Positions 54,662-64,000 of a stretch of 64,000 nt of DNA are shown here, piece by piece; the first letter of the stretch is position 1; every line of letters starts with the position of its first letter. The stretch lies in assembly GCF_000026225.1 (NCBI RefSeq), contig NC_011740.1, positions 3,968,001 through 4,032,000 of the forward strand, written 5' to 3'. The DNA comes from Escherichia fergusonii ATCC 35469 (lineage in GTDB: Bacteria; Pseudomonadota; Gammaproteobacteria; Enterobacterales; Enterobacteriaceae). The notes beneath the pieces were generated by a model. That model was not told the DNA's origin. It was given only the letters and a program-made list of their open reading frames with translations, and did no database searches. Position numbers and translations under genes: made by a program.

Positions 54662-55778
54662 CTAAACCACCTGTAATGATATCTGCCGCTTTCTCCGGCA
54701 AGCTATACAAATCCTGAGTATCGGCGTAATACCGAGCATTCTCCGCCCAGGCCATGCGCAATGGAGATTGAGTTAACGCTTTACGTAAAACGTCATTTAA
54801 TTGTTCCTGGGAGAAAGGTTCAGCGATGACCGTTCCACAATTAGCATCCGCAATATAATGTGCGTACCCACATACCGCTGTTGTTAAAACAGGTAATCCA
54901 GCAGTGATCGCTTCAAGAAGAACGATACCCGCGGCTTCCTGATAAGCGGGATGCAGTAATAAATCAGCGGCTGCCATTAATTCTGACACATCATTGCGAC
55001 CGGAGAAGAAATGCACATTACTACGCACACCGAGTTTTTCTGCCAGCGCTTCAAATTTACGTGGTTTATCCTGGCCAACAACAAACAACAACGTATTATG
55101 GCGTAACGATTCTGGTAACGATGCCAAAGCTTCAATTGAGCGATCCACACCTTTACGGCCAAAATCTGATCCAACCTGTAGCAATAAGTTTTGTTGTTCA
55201 GTTATGCCATTTTTCTGGCGATATATTTCACGACTGTTTGGGATTTGCGCGCTGTATTTTCTGTCCGGGTAGATACCAGGTGGAAGAATTTGAAAACGTT
55301 CAGATTCAGTTTGGTAATGCTTCTGGAAATCGGCAATTTGCTTATCCGTCAGCATCATGAGTTTTGTCGGTTTACCATGTTCGAACGTCGCTCGCTCAAA
55401 TGCAGCATAATGGCGATAGCGTGATGTTAAACGATAGAAAAAACCTTTTTCTTGCGCAACTTTCTCGGCGTAACAAACATCAGCGGCAAAATAAACATCC
55501 AACCCTGGCATCTTATTAAATCCAACAACGCGATCAGCGGGATGTGCCTTCAGATGGTTTTGAACCCAGGCATAATATTCTGCATTACGTCCATGGTTAG
55601 TATGGGATTTAACCGGTACGCGAATAAGCTCAAATGCTTCCGGGCAATCGCCTTCCCACGACTGTGTATATACCCGAACATGGTGGCCCCGTGCGGCAAC
55701 TGTTGACGCTATACGCATAAAGTCACGCTGTAGCCCACCAAATGGAAAATATTTATATAAGCAAAATGCCACGATCAT
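54654..55778 (-). CDS. waaG: WaaG (RfaG), LPS glucosyltransferase I
   Basis: A 374-residue GT4-family enzyme adding the first glucose of the outer core to heptose II from UDP-glucose. The N-terminus IVAFCLYKYFPFGGLQRDFM has the glycine-rich loop. The C-terminal donor site HPAYQEAAGIVLLEAITAGLP carries the E-x7-E motif. It overlaps waaQ by four bases and waaP by eight, so translation is coupled. Sequence is as expected for E. coli. Confidence 0.96.
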   Translation of the reverse strand: MIVAFCLYKYFPFGGLQRDFMRIASTVAARGHHVRVYTQSWEGDCPEAFELIRVPVKSHTNHGRNAEYYAWVQNHLKAHPADRVVGFNKMPGLDVYFAADVCYAEKVAQEKGFFYRLTSRYRHYAAFERATFEHGKPTKLMMLTDKQIADFQKHYQTESERFQILPPGIYPDRKYSAQIPNSREIYRQKNGITEQQNLLLQVGSDFGRKGVDRSIEALASLPESLRHNTLLFVVGQDKPRKFEALAEKLGVRSNVHFFSGRNDVSELMAAADLLLHPAYQEAAGIVLLEAITAGLPVLTTAVCGYAHYIADANCGTVIAEPFSQEQLNDVLRKALTQSPLRMAWAENARYYADTQDLYSLPEKAADIITGGLDG

Positions 55779-56845
55779 AATTGTGCATTCCTGTCAGCTG
55801 AAGGTGCATCTTCTGGCAACAGCTTTTCCGTAGCGGCAATGACATCCTCCGCTGGAATAACAGAAAGATATTTTTTGTTGCGGTCAAGTTCGTGCCGGGT
55901 CGGCATTTTCTGATAATTCCCCGCCCAGAACTGAATAATATTATCGGTCCATGGACGCCAGAATACATGATCAGTGGCCCCAAACAGGCTAATAACTGGC
56001 GTCTTCACAGCCGCCGCAATATGCCCCGGCGCAGAATCCACACCAATAAAGAGCACTGCATGATCAATTAATGCGCCCAGTTCAGGAAAACGTGTTTTAC
56101 CGGCAAGGCCGGTAATAGGTTTTGTTTGGCAGCCTCGTGCAATTTCATCTACGCAAGCGAGATCATCTGCCGAAGGGCCACAAGTCAGCACAACCTGATA
56201 ACCACGATGTTGCAACGCATCGATAACCATAGAAAATTTATCGTTGTCCCAGCACTTAAATATCTGTCGGGCTGTCGGCTGGATAACGACGTAATGATCT
56301 TTCACGCCCAGTGCATCTAATTCCTGGCGCATTTTCTTCCAGCAATCATCAGCATAACTCATTGTTGTTTCAGTATAAAAATCGGTAATACCTAATGGCT
56401 CAAGGACCGACAAATTACGCTCAACAATATGTGTACCGTGTATAGGCGCTAAGTGTGTAAAGCTTTTTTTCCAAATGCCATGCTGCCGATGACCATAAAG
56501 CTGCGATATTTTCATACGAGCAGGTAAACAACGTACCAGCAGGGCCACCATCCACTGATCCGTAAGATTAATGACCAGGTCGTAATTATTCGCACGCAGA
56601 GTTTTTATCAGTGAAAGTGCATTTTTAATTTTATCGAATGTTCCCGCACCTTTATTGCTTATACCATAGAGTGCATTAATTTCTGGGTTTTCAGATAAAA
56701 TCGGAATTGTATCCTGGTAAAGCAGCATATCGATTTTTGCGTCGGGATAATTCTGCTTGAGTGTACTGATTACAGGAGTAGTTAATAACATATCTCCGTG
56801 ATATCGCATCTTTATGACCAGGATTTTTCGAAATGGCTTTTCCAC
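55775..56845 (-). CDS. waaQ: WaaQ (RfaQ), LPS heptosyltransferase III
   Basis: A 356-residue GT9-family enzyme that adds the third heptose as a branch on heptose II. The start (FRKILVIKMRYHGDMLLTTP) and the donor region FIGVDSAPGHIAAAVKTPVISLFGA match E. coli WaaQ nearly residue for residue. It is the first gene of the long operon waaQ-G-P-(GT52-like)-B-O-R-Y-Z-K, which has an RfaH/ops leader about 50 bases upstream. Confidence 0.95.
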   Translation of the reverse strand: MEKPFRKILVIKMRYHGDMLLTTPVISTLKQNYPDAKIDMLLYQDTIPILSENPEINALYGISNKGAGTFDKIKNALSLIKTLRANNYDLVINLTDQWMVALLVRCLPARMKISQLYGHRQHGIWKKSFTHLAPIHGTHIVERNLSVLEPLGITDFYTETTMSYADDCWKKMRQELDALGVKDHYVVIQPTARQIFKCWDNDKFSMVIDALQHRGYQVVLTCGPSADDLACVDEIARGCQTKPITGLAGKTRFPELGALIDHAVLFIGVDSAPGHIAAAVKTPVISLFGATDHVFWRPWTDNIIQFWAGNYQKMPTRHELDRNKKYLSVIPAEDVIAATEKLLPEDAPSADRNAQL

Positions 56846-56892
56846 TAGCGACTCTTTTGTGTGATTGTCTGGTTAAGTTAAGCAGAAAAAAG

Positions 56893-56931
56893 CACGCTAC
56901 CGCCCCAGGCTCAACAGCTACCCGAATACTG
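56893..56931 (-). promoter_or_regulatory. JUMPStart sequence with ops element of the waaQ operon
   Basis: On the minus strand the ops motif GGCGGTAGCGTG occupies 56893-56904. It is preceded by the JUMPStart body (GGTAGCTGTTGAGCC). The ops element pauses RNA polymerase and recruits RfaH, which allows the long waaQ operon to be read to its end. The waaQ promoter should lie just upstream, near 56935-57000. Confidence 0.92.
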
Positions 56932-57250
56932 ATAACGCACTTACTTTGACACGCTAGTGTATCATTTCTTTCGCAGCAATCCGACCCGAATGATTTTTAT
57001 ACACAAAATATGTTTTAATTATAAAAATCATATAGATAAAATTCCGCATACAGCGAATCCAGATATTGTCGATGTAAAGTTGCAACCCTGGCTGAAATTC
57101 AATGAATCGCATAAGAATACAAAAAAACTGAAGATCTAGCGGCAGATCAGCTCAAACAGAGGCTAATTAAGTCAAAAACAGGAAAAGTAATGGCAAACCC
57201 GGTGCTAAATACATAGAATCCCCAGCACATCCATAAGTCAGCTATTTATT
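56932..57250. promoter_or_regulatory. divergent promoter region of waaQ and waaA
   Basis: About 320 AT-rich bases carrying promoters for waaQ (minus) and waaA (plus). No supported gene; a 60-codon frame (56957-57139) has no RBS. The waaA start has only a weak RBS-like stretch. Confidence 0.5.
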
Positions 57251-58528
57251 ATGCTTGAATTGCTTTACACCGCCCTTCTCTACCTTATTCAGCCACTGAT
57301 CTGGATACGGCTCTGGGTGCGCGGACGTAAGGCTCCGGCCTATCGAAAACGCTGGGGTGAACGTTACGGTTTTTACCGCCATCCGCTAAAACCAGGCGGC
57401 ATTATGCTGCACTCCGTCTCCGTCGGTGAAACTCTGGCGGCGATCCCGTTGGTGCGCGCGCTGCGTCATCGTTATCCTGATTTACCGATTACCGTTACAA
57501 CCATGACGCCAACCGGTTCGGAACGCGTACAATCTGCGTTCGGTAAGGATGTTCAGCACGTTTATCTGCCTTACGATCTGCCCGATGCGCTTAATCGTTT
57601 CCTGAATAAAGTCGACCCCAAACTGGTGTTGATTATGGAAACCGAGCTATGGCCTAACCTGATTGCGGCGCTACATAAACGTAAAATTCCGTTGGTGATC
57701 GCTAACGCGCGACTCTCTGCCCGCTCTGCCGCAGGTTATGCCAAATTGGGCAAATTCGTCCGTCGCTTGCTACGTCGAATTACGCTGATTGCCGCCCAAA
57801 ATGAAGAAGATGGTGCACGTTTTGTGGCGCTGGGTGCAAAAAATAATCAGGTGACCATCACTGGTAGCCTGAAATTCGATATCTCTGTCACGCCGCAGTT
57901 GGCTGCCAAAGCAGTAACGCTGCGCCGCCAGTGGGCACCTCATCGCCCGGTATGGATTGCCACCAGCACTCACGAAGGTGAAGAAAGTGTGGTCATTGCC
58001 GCACATCAGGCGCTATTACAGCAATTCCCGAATTTATTGCTCATCCTGGTACCACGTCATCCGGAACGCTTCCCGGATGCGATTAACCTTGTCCGCCAGG
58101 CTGGACTAAGCTATATCACACGCTCTTCAGGAGAAGTCCCCTCCACCAGCACGCAGGTTGTGGTTGGCGATACGATGGGCGAGTTGATGTTGCTGTACGG
58201 TATTGCCGATCTCGCCTTTGTTGGTGGTTCACTGGTTGAACGTGGTGGGCATAATCCACTGGAAGCCGCCGCACACGCTATTCCGGTATTGATGGGGCCG
58301 CATACCTTTAACTTTAAAGATATTTGCGCGCGGCTGGAACAGGCAAGCGGGCTGATTACCGTTACCGATGCCACTACGCTTGCAAAAGAGGTTTCCTCTT
58401 TACTCACCGACGCCGATTACCGTAGTTTCTATGGCCGTCATGCCGTTGAAGTGCTGTATCAAAACCAGGGCGCGCTACAGCGTCTGCTTCAACTGCTGGA
58501 ACCTTACCTGCCACCGAAAACGCATTGA
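57251..58528 (+). CDS. waaA: WaaA (KdtA), Kdo transferase
   Basis: A 425-residue inner-membrane-associated GT30 enzyme that adds two Kdo residues to lipid IVA, an essential early step of LPS synthesis. An N-terminal membrane anchor (residues 3-22, LLYTALLYLIQPLIWIRLWV) is followed by the acceptor domain with the catalytic-type segment MLHSVSVGETLAAIPL. The C-terminal donor domain includes FVGGSLVERGGHNPLEAAAH. It precedes coaD by seven bases; the two are read together. Confidence 0.97.
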   Translation: MLELLYTALLYLIQPLIWIRLWVRGRKAPAYRKRWGERYGFYRHPLKPGGIMLHSVSVGETLAAIPLVRALRHRYPDLPITVTTMTPTGSERVQSAFGKDVQHVYLPYDLPDALNRFLNKVDPKLVLIMETELWPNLIAALHKRKIPLVIANARLSARSAAGYAKLGKFVRRLLRRITLIAAQNEEDGARFVALGAKNNQVTITGSLKFDISVTPQLAAKAVTLRRQWAPHRPVWIATSTHEGEESVVIAAHQALLQQFPNLLLILVPRHPERFPDAINLVRQAGLSYITRSSGEVPSTSTQVVVGDTMGELMLLYGIADLAFVGGSLVERGGHNPLEAAAHAIPVLMGPHTFNFKDICARLEQASGLITVTDATTLAKEVSSLLTDADYRSFYGRHAVEVLYQNQGALQRLLQLLEPYLPPKTH

Positions 58529-58535
58529 GGTTGTT

Positions 58536-59015
58536 ATGCAAAAACGGGCGATTTATCCGGGTACTTTCGATCCCATTACCAATGGTCATATCGATATCGT
58601 GACGCGCGCCACGCAAATGTTCGATCACGTTATTCTGGCGATTGCCGCCAGTCCCAGTAAAAAACCGATGTTTACTCTGGAAGAGCGTGTGGCGTTGGCA
58701 CAGCACGCAACTGCGCATCTGGGAAACGTGGAAGTGGTCGGATTTAGTGATTTGATGGCGAACTTCGCCCGTAATCAACACGCTACGGTGCTGATTCGTG
58801 GCCTGCGTGCGGTGGCGGATTTTGAATATGAAATGCAGCTGGCGCATATGAATCGCCACTTAATGCCGGAACTGGAAAGTGTGTTTCTGATGCCTTCGAA
58901 AGAGTGGTCGTTTATCTCTTCATCGTTGGTGAAAGAGGTGGCGCGCCATCAGGGCGATGTTACCCATTTCCTGCCGGAGAATGTCCATCAGGCGCTGATG
59001 GCGAAGTTAGCGTAG
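58536..59015 (+). CDS. coaD: CoaD, phosphopantetheine adenylyltransferase
   Basis: A 159-residue enzyme for the fourth step of coenzyme A synthesis, making dephospho-CoA from phosphopantetheine and ATP. The nucleotidyltransferase motif GTFDPITNGHIDI (residues 9-21, T/HxGH type) and the C-terminal WSFISSSLVKEVA are conserved. The frame is open further upstream inside waaA, but ATG 58536 gives the known start MQKRAIYPG. It converges on mutM. Confidence 0.97.
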   Translation: MQKRAIYPGTFDPITNGHIDIVTRATQMFDHVILAIAASPSKKPMFTLEERVALAQHATAHLGNVEVVGFSDLMANFARNQHATVLIRGLRAVADFEYEMQLAHMNRHLMPELESVFLMPSKEWSFISSSLVKEVARHQGDVTHFLPENVHQALMAKLA

Positions 59016-59019
59016 AGTT

Positions 59020-59046
59020 TATGCCGGATGGTATGCCATCCGGCGC
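59020..59046. repeat. REP-type hairpin between coaD and mutM
   Basis: GCCGGATGG (59023-59031) pairs with CCATCCGGC (59036-59044) around a four-base loop. It lies in the 38-base gap between convergent genes and may act as a terminator for both, although no T-run follows. Confidence 0.75.
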
Positions 59047-59053
59047 ACATCAA

Positions 59054-59863
59054 TTACTTCTGGCACTGCCGACAATAAAATGTTGCCCGCTGCGCATGTT
59101 TAGTCGCCACAATCGGCGTACCGCACACCCGACACGGCTCACCTTTTCGCCCGTAAACCTGCAATTCCTGAGCGAAATAGCCCGGTTTACCATCACTTTG
59201 CAGAAAATCTTTCAGAGTTGTACCGCCCTGCTCAATCGAACGCAGCAACACCGCTTTAATCACCCGAGCTAACAATTCACACTCCGCCAGCGACAGTGAT
59301 GACGCCAGCCGATCCGGATGGATCCCCGCCGCAAACAGAGATTCGCTGGCATAGATATTCCCTACGCCTACCACCAGCTTGTTATCCATCAGCCACGGTT
59401 TAATCGCCGTTTTTTTCTTCGCGCACTTCTGATGCAGGTACTCACCGTTGAAATCGTCGCTAAGCGGCTCCGGTCCAAGATGGGCCAGCACGTTGTGCCC
59501 TTCCAGCTCTTTGGTCCACAGCCAGGCACCAAAGCGGCGCGGATCGGTGTAGCGTAGCACTTTGCCGTTGCTCATCACCAAATCAACATGGTCATGCTTT
59601 TCAGGGGGAAGCTCTTCTGGAAGGATGCGCAGGCTGCCAGACATCCCTAAATGAATGATAATCCAGCCCTCAGGCAGCTCCAGCAGCAGATATTTAGCCC
59701 GGCGCTGCACGCTAAGCACTGGTTGGTCGCTTAAACGGTAGATCTCTTCCGAAACCGGCCAGCGCAGGCGTCCGTTGCGCACCACCGCATGAAGAATGGT
59801 TGCACCAACGAGATGCGGTTCTATGCCGCGGCGGCTGGTTTCAACTTCGGGTAATTCAGGCAT
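59054..59863 (-). CDS. mutM: MutM (Fpg), formamidopyrimidine-DNA glycosylase
   Basis: A 269-residue base-excision repair enzyme that removes 8-oxoguanine and formamidopyrimidines. It begins [12 protein letters not shown] after Met; the N-terminal Pro and Glu are the catalytic residues. The helix-two-turn-helix and the C-terminal zinc finger (CRVCGTPIV ... FYCRQC) are intact. An upstream ATG six codons earlier is less likely, because the mature protein must start with Pro2. It is last of the rpmB-rpmG-mutM group. Confidence 0.97.
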
Positions 59864-59911
59864 AGCATCTCCAGGAATCAACAGATGCAGTCAATATGGG
59901 GGCAAGCAGAT

Positions 59912-59944
59912 AACAAAAAACCCCGCCGGAGCGAGGTTTTTCGT
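59912..59944 (-). terminator. terminator/attenuator between rpmG and mutM
   Basis: CCCCGCC-GGA-GCGAGG (59921-59936) forms a short GC hairpin. On the minus strand it is followed by six T (59915-59920). It would reduce read-through from rpmBG into mutM. Confidence 0.85.
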
Positions 59945-59960
59945 TACATCAAAGCGAGAA

Positions 59961-60131
<171 letters not shown>

Positions 60132-60148
60132 TTATTTCCTCTAAGTAC

Positions 60149-60406
<258 letters not shown>

Positions 60407-60601
60407 TTAGCTCGAGCTTCGTATGGGGTATTGGCGCCTCGTCAGGCTTTACAGCCCGGTCATCGCAGTTCTATGTGAACTCTCGATTGCCAGGCCCAAA
60501 TGCCAAACCCGAGATTCTCAAAGGTGGCGTAGTATACGCTGACTCAGCGATGTGCTCAAGTCCCGAACAGACAAAGATCCCGAAGGATCGCGCATAGCGG
60601 G

Positions 60602-61270
60602 TTAAATCCAGCCGCGTTCGGCAAAAGAAACATACTCTCCACGCCCAATCACGATATGGTCGAGCACGCGTAAATCCATGAACTGACAACTTTTTATTAT
60701 CCGTTCGGTAATGAGTTTATCCGCTTTACTGGGTTCAGCACAACCCGAAGGGTGATTATGTGCAAGGATCAGCGCCGAGGCGTTTATTTTTATCGCTTCG
60801 CGGATAATTTCCCGAGGATGGACTTCAACATGGTTTAGCGTGCCGGAAAAAAGACGGCTATGCGTTATAACCCTGTGTTGGGAGTCGAGAAAGATCACCA
60901 TAAAGATCTCCCGCTCCTCGCCCGTGAGCTGGCTTTGTAAAAATTCCCTCGTCATCTCCGGGCTGAGTAAAGGGCTTTCTTCACGCATCCGCACGTTGTA
61001 GTAACGCCGCGCCAGTTCAGCAATCCCCTTTAACTGGGCAAATTTCGCCACACCAATTCCATGAACGCCACTAAACTGTTCATATTCAGAGGTTAACAAG
61101 CCATAAAGAGAGCCGAAATTCTCCAGCATCTCTTTTGCCAGGGTTAATACATCTTTACCGCGCGTTCCGGTACGCAGAAATAGCGCCAGCAGCTCGACAT
61201 CCGTTAAGGCGCTAATACCAAACTTCAGCATTTTTTCGCGCGGCATCAACAGCTGTGCATTGTTTTTCAC
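60602..61270 (-). CDS. radC: RadC-family JAB/MPN-domain protein
   Basis: A 222-residue protein with an N-terminal helix-hairpin-helix-like part ([18 protein letters not shown]) and a C-terminal JAB1/MPN metalloprotease-like domain ([20 protein letters not shown] ... [16 protein letters not shown], with the metal-binding HxHPSG). Two GTG codons compete for the start. The one at 61270 has AGGAGG five bases upstream, while the one at 61276 abuts that RBS, so 61270 is chosen. Despite its name it is not a proven DNA-repair protein; function is unclear. Confidence 0.94.
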
Positions 61271-61441
61271 CTTCACCTCCTTTGTGGTGCTCGCATCCTG
61301 TCATAGCCGTTCCGTTAAATCGACGGCCAGTTTTCAATCCTGGAAAGCGCCTCGCAAAGTGATTCTCAGGTGAAGGCACGACAACAAAAGTATTGTGATA
61401 AAATCGCCAACTTCTGGTGTCACCCAACAGGAAAAATCATC

Positions 61442-62662
61442 ATGAGCCTGGCCGGTAAAAAAATCGTTCTCGGCGTTAGCGGCGGCATTGCTGCCTATAA
61501 AACCCCTGAACTGGTGCGTCGTTTGCGCGATCGCGGAGCAGACGTCCGCGTAGTCATGACCGAAGCGGCAAAAGCCTTTATCACCCCACTTAGCTTGCAG
61601 GCGGTTTCTGGTTACCCCGTTTCCGATAGTCTGCTGGATCCAGCAGCCGAGGCGGCTATGGGTCATATTGAGCTGGGTAAATGGGCTGATTTAGTGATTC
61701 TCGCCCCAGCCACCGCTGATTTGATTGCCCGCGTAGCTGCCGGGATGGCGAATGATCTGGTGTCAACGATTTGCCTGGCTACGCCTGCGCCTGTTGCCGT
61801 ACTGCCAGCCATGAACCAGCAGATGTACCGTGCCGCCGCCACCCAGCATAATTTAGAGGTGCTTGCCTCGCGTGGTTTGCTCATCTGGGGGCCAGACAGC
61901 GGCAGTCAGGCTTGTGGTGATATCGGCCCGGGGCGAATGCTCGATCCATTAACCATTGTGGATATGGCGGTAGCCCATTTTTCGCCCGTCAACGACCTGA
62001 AACATCTGAACATTATGATTACCGCCGGTCCGACGCGTGAACCGCTTGACCCGGTGCGTTATATCTCTAATCACAGCTCCGGCAAGATGGGGTTTGCTAT
62101 CGCTGCTGCTGCTGCCCGTCGTGGCGCGAACGTCACGCTGGTATCAGGTCCGGTTTCACTACCGACGCCACCGTTTGTTAAACGTGTTGATGTGATGACT
62201 GCGCTGGAAATGGAAGCGGCCGTGAATGCTTCTGTACAGCAGCAAAATATTTTTATCGGTTGCGCCGCCGTGGCGGATTATCGCGCAGCTACCGTGGCCC
62301 CAGAGAAAATCAAAAAGCAGGCCACGCAGGGTGATGAATTAACAATAAAAATGGTTAAAAACCCCGATATCGTCGCAGGCGTTGCCGCACTAAAAGACCA
62401 TCGACCCTACGTCGTTGGATTTGCCGCCGAAACAAATAATGTGGAAGAATACGCCCGGCAAAAACGTATCCGTAAAAACCTTGATCTGATCTGTGCGAAC
62501 GATGTTTCTCAGCCAACTCAAGGATTTAACAGCGACAACAACGCATTACACCTTTTCTGGCAGGACGGAGATAAAGTCTTACCGCTTGAGCGCAAAGAGC
62601 TCCTTGGCCAATTATTACTCGACGAGATCGTGACCCGTTATGATGAAAAAAATCGACGTTAA
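61442..62662 (+). CDS. coaBC: CoaBC (Dfp), bifunctional PPC synthetase/decarboxylase
   Basis: A 406-residue two-domain enzyme of coenzyme A synthesis. The N-terminal CoaC flavoprotein domain (1-190) decarboxylates phosphopantothenoylcysteine; its motifs [24 protein letters not shown] near 125 and CGDIGPGRM near 158 are present. The C-terminal CoaB domain (191-406) joins phosphopantothenate to cysteine with CTP ([20 protein letters not shown], and the lysine in IKKQA near 289). The frame extends 24 codons upstream, but ATG 61442 has the RBS AGGAAAAATCATC and gives the known length. It is divergent from radC and overlaps dut. Confidence 0.97.
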
Positions 62663-63098
62663 GATTCTGGACCCGCGCGTTGGGAAGGAATTTCCGCTCC
62701 CGACTTATGCCACCTCTGGCTCTGCCGGACTTGACCTGCGTGCCTGTCTCGACGACGCCGTAGAACTGGCTCCGGGTGACACTACGCTGGTTCCGACCGG
62801 GCTGGCGATTCATATTGCCGATCCTTCACTGGCGGCAATGATGCTGCCGCGCTCCGGATTGGGACATAAGCACGGTATCGTGCTCGGTAACCTGGTAGGA
62901 TTAATCGATTCTGACTATCAGGGCCAGTTGATGATCTCTGTGTGGAACCGTGGTCAGGACAGCTTCACCATTCAACCTGGCGAACGTATCGCCCAAATGA
63001 TTTTTGTTCCGGTAGTACAGGCTGAATTTAATCTGGTGGAAGATTTCGACGCCACCGACCGCGGTGAAGGCGGCTTTGGTCACTCTGGTCGTCAGTAA
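62640..63098 (+). CDS. dut: Dut, dUTP pyrophosphatase
   Basis: A 151-152-residue trimeric enzyme that hydrolyses dUTP, keeping uracil out of DNA and providing dUMP for thymidylate. The five dUTPase motifs appear in order: [35 protein letters not shown] and the C-terminal [10 protein letters not shown]. Two adjacent ATG codons (62640 and 62643) are both possible starts. The gene overlaps the end of coaBC by 23 bases. Confidence 0.97.
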
Positions 63099-63204
63099 CA
63101 CATACGCATCCGAATAACGTCATAACATAGCCGCAAACATTTCGTTTGCGGTCATAGCGTGGGTGCCGCCTGGCAAGTGCTTATTTTCAGGGGTATTTTG
63201 TAAC

Positions 63205-63801
63205 ATGGCAGAAAAACAAACTGCGAAAAGGAACCGTCGCGAAGAAATACTTCAGTCTCTGGCGCTGATGCTGGAATCCAGCGATGGAAGCCAACGTATC
63301 ACGACGGCAAAACTGGCCGCCTCTGTCGGCGTTTCCGAAGCGGCACTGTATCGCCACTTCCCCAGTAAGACCCGCATGTTCGATAGCCTGATTGAGTTTA
63401 TCGAAGATAGCCTGATTACTCGCATCAATCTGATTCTGAAAGATGAGAAGGACACCACAGCGCGCCTGCGTCTGATCGTGTTGTTGCTCCTCGGTTTTGG
63501 TGAGCGTAATCCTGGCCTGACCCGAATCCTTACCGGGCATGCGCTGATGTTTGAACAAGACCGCCTGCAAGGGCGCATCAACCAACTGTTCGAGCGTATT
63601 GAAGCGCAGTTGCGTCAGGTATTGCGTGAAAAGAGAATGCGTGAGGGTGAAGGTTACACCACCGATGAAACACTGCTGGCAAGCCAGTTGCTGGCATTTT
63701 GTGAAGGTATGCTGTCACGCTTTGTCCGCAGCGAATTTAAATACCGCCCGACAGATGATTTTGACGCCCGCTGGCCGCTGATTGCCGCGCAGTTGCAGTA
63801 A
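63205..63801 (+). CDS. slmA: SlmA, nucleoid-occlusion factor (TetR family)
   Basis: A 198-residue TetR-fold DNA-binding protein that blocks FtsZ-ring assembly over the nucleoid. The N-terminal helix-turn-helix [19 protein letters not shown] (about 33-51) is intact, as is the long helical C-terminal domain ([17 protein letters not shown]). The start ATG 63205 follows TATTTTGTAAC with only a weak RBS; the frame is open 14 codons upstream. It is probably co-transcribed with dut. A hairpin terminator follows. Confidence 0.97.
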
Positions 63802-63811
63802 TTCTCCCAAA

Positions 63812-63845
63812 CGTTCAGGCAGAAACGTCTGCCTGACGCTTTTCT
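63812..63845 (+). terminator. terminator after slmA
   Basis: TCAGGCAGA (63815-63823) pairs with TCTGCCTGA (63828-63836) around four bases, followed by CGCTTTTCTT. Confidence 0.88.
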
Positions 63846-64000
63846 TACCATACCACCAGCATTCGCTTTACACCCTCCCTCGCCTGTTTAAAACCCTCAT
63901 CCTCAGGATTGATTTGCAATAACCAGTTTATTCTTCCCTGCAAAGCATAAAGATACGCCGTTGCCTGTGCATGAAGATCGCCAGAAGAATCAAGCTCACC
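63845..64000 (-). CDS. unknown partial gene at the window edge
   Basis: A frame open on the minus strand from the window edge (GELDSSGDLHAQATAYLYAL) to TAA 63845-63847 (51 codons visible). It continues ...QGRINWLLQIN and ends EGVKRMLVVW. It looks like the C-terminal end of a helical protein and is not PyrE, which follows slmA in K-12. I do not recognise it. The start and most of the gene lie beyond the window. Confidence 0.5.
   Translation of the reverse strand, partial: GELDSSGDLHAQATAYLYALQGRINWLLQINPEDEGFKQAREGVKRMLVVW

Noticed and set aside
56957..57139. 60-codon frame between waaQ and waaA
   Set aside because: It lies in the divergent promoter region, has no RBS and has composition typical of non-coding DNA.

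Overview
The window is a piece of an Escherichia chromosome, either E. coli/Shigella or a very close relative. The housekeeping proteins (FrvX, FdhD, FabY, GlnA, GlnG, Kbl, MutM, CoaBC, Dut, SlmA) match remembered E. coli K-12 proteins in length and almost residue for residue. REP/BIME and ERIC repeats sit in the intergenic gaps. No database search was possible, so species and K-12 comparisons rest on memory.

Layout. (1) 1-3051: end of the frv operon (frvB 3' end, frvX, frvR). (2) 3052-15000: accessory DNA on both sides of a broken yiiG. On one side is a 2104-residue intimin/invasin-type inverse autotransporter with about 14 Ig-like repeats. On the other is a two-gene operon for a divergent HSP90-like GHKL ATPase and a 768-residue TPR-like protein. 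(3) 15292-21845: fdhD, the selenocysteine-containing formate dehydrogenase-O operon fdoGHI, and fdhE. (4) 21846-26432: REPs, a ribbon-helix-helix gene, two small basic unknown proteins (one Cys-rich), then fabY, dtd, yihY and yihX. (5) 26785-32319: a tightly overlapping six-gene operon of the uncharacterised Salmonella STM4015-STM4011 type (LRR-like protein with a poly-Asp tail, ATP-grasp, sulfatase-like hydrolase, two radical SAM proteins, HAD phosphatase). It lies where K-12 carries the sulfoquinovose genes. (6) 32410-38881: typA, glnA-glnL-glnG with its NtrC and sigma-54 sites, and the small gene yshB. (7) 39011-57000: tdh-kbl, then hldD-waaF-waaC-waaL facing the long waaQ operon for the LPS outer core. 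The core is R2/Salmonella-like (waaK), waaB is interrupted by a 1057-bp IS903-type element, and an unusual glycosyltransferase sits at the waaS position. (8) 57251-64000: waaA-coaD, mutM, rpmG, rpmB, radC, coaBC, dut, slmA, and the edge of an unknown gene where K-12 has pyrE.

Two structural points stand out. The neighbourhood yshB | tdh is not the K-12 order. The two halves run in opposite K-12 directions and meet at a REP pair, which is what one end of a large inversion around oriC would give. The best candidates for undescribed biology are the HSP90/TPR operon and the double radical SAM/ATP-grasp/sulfatase operon. Nothing in the sequence proves their function.
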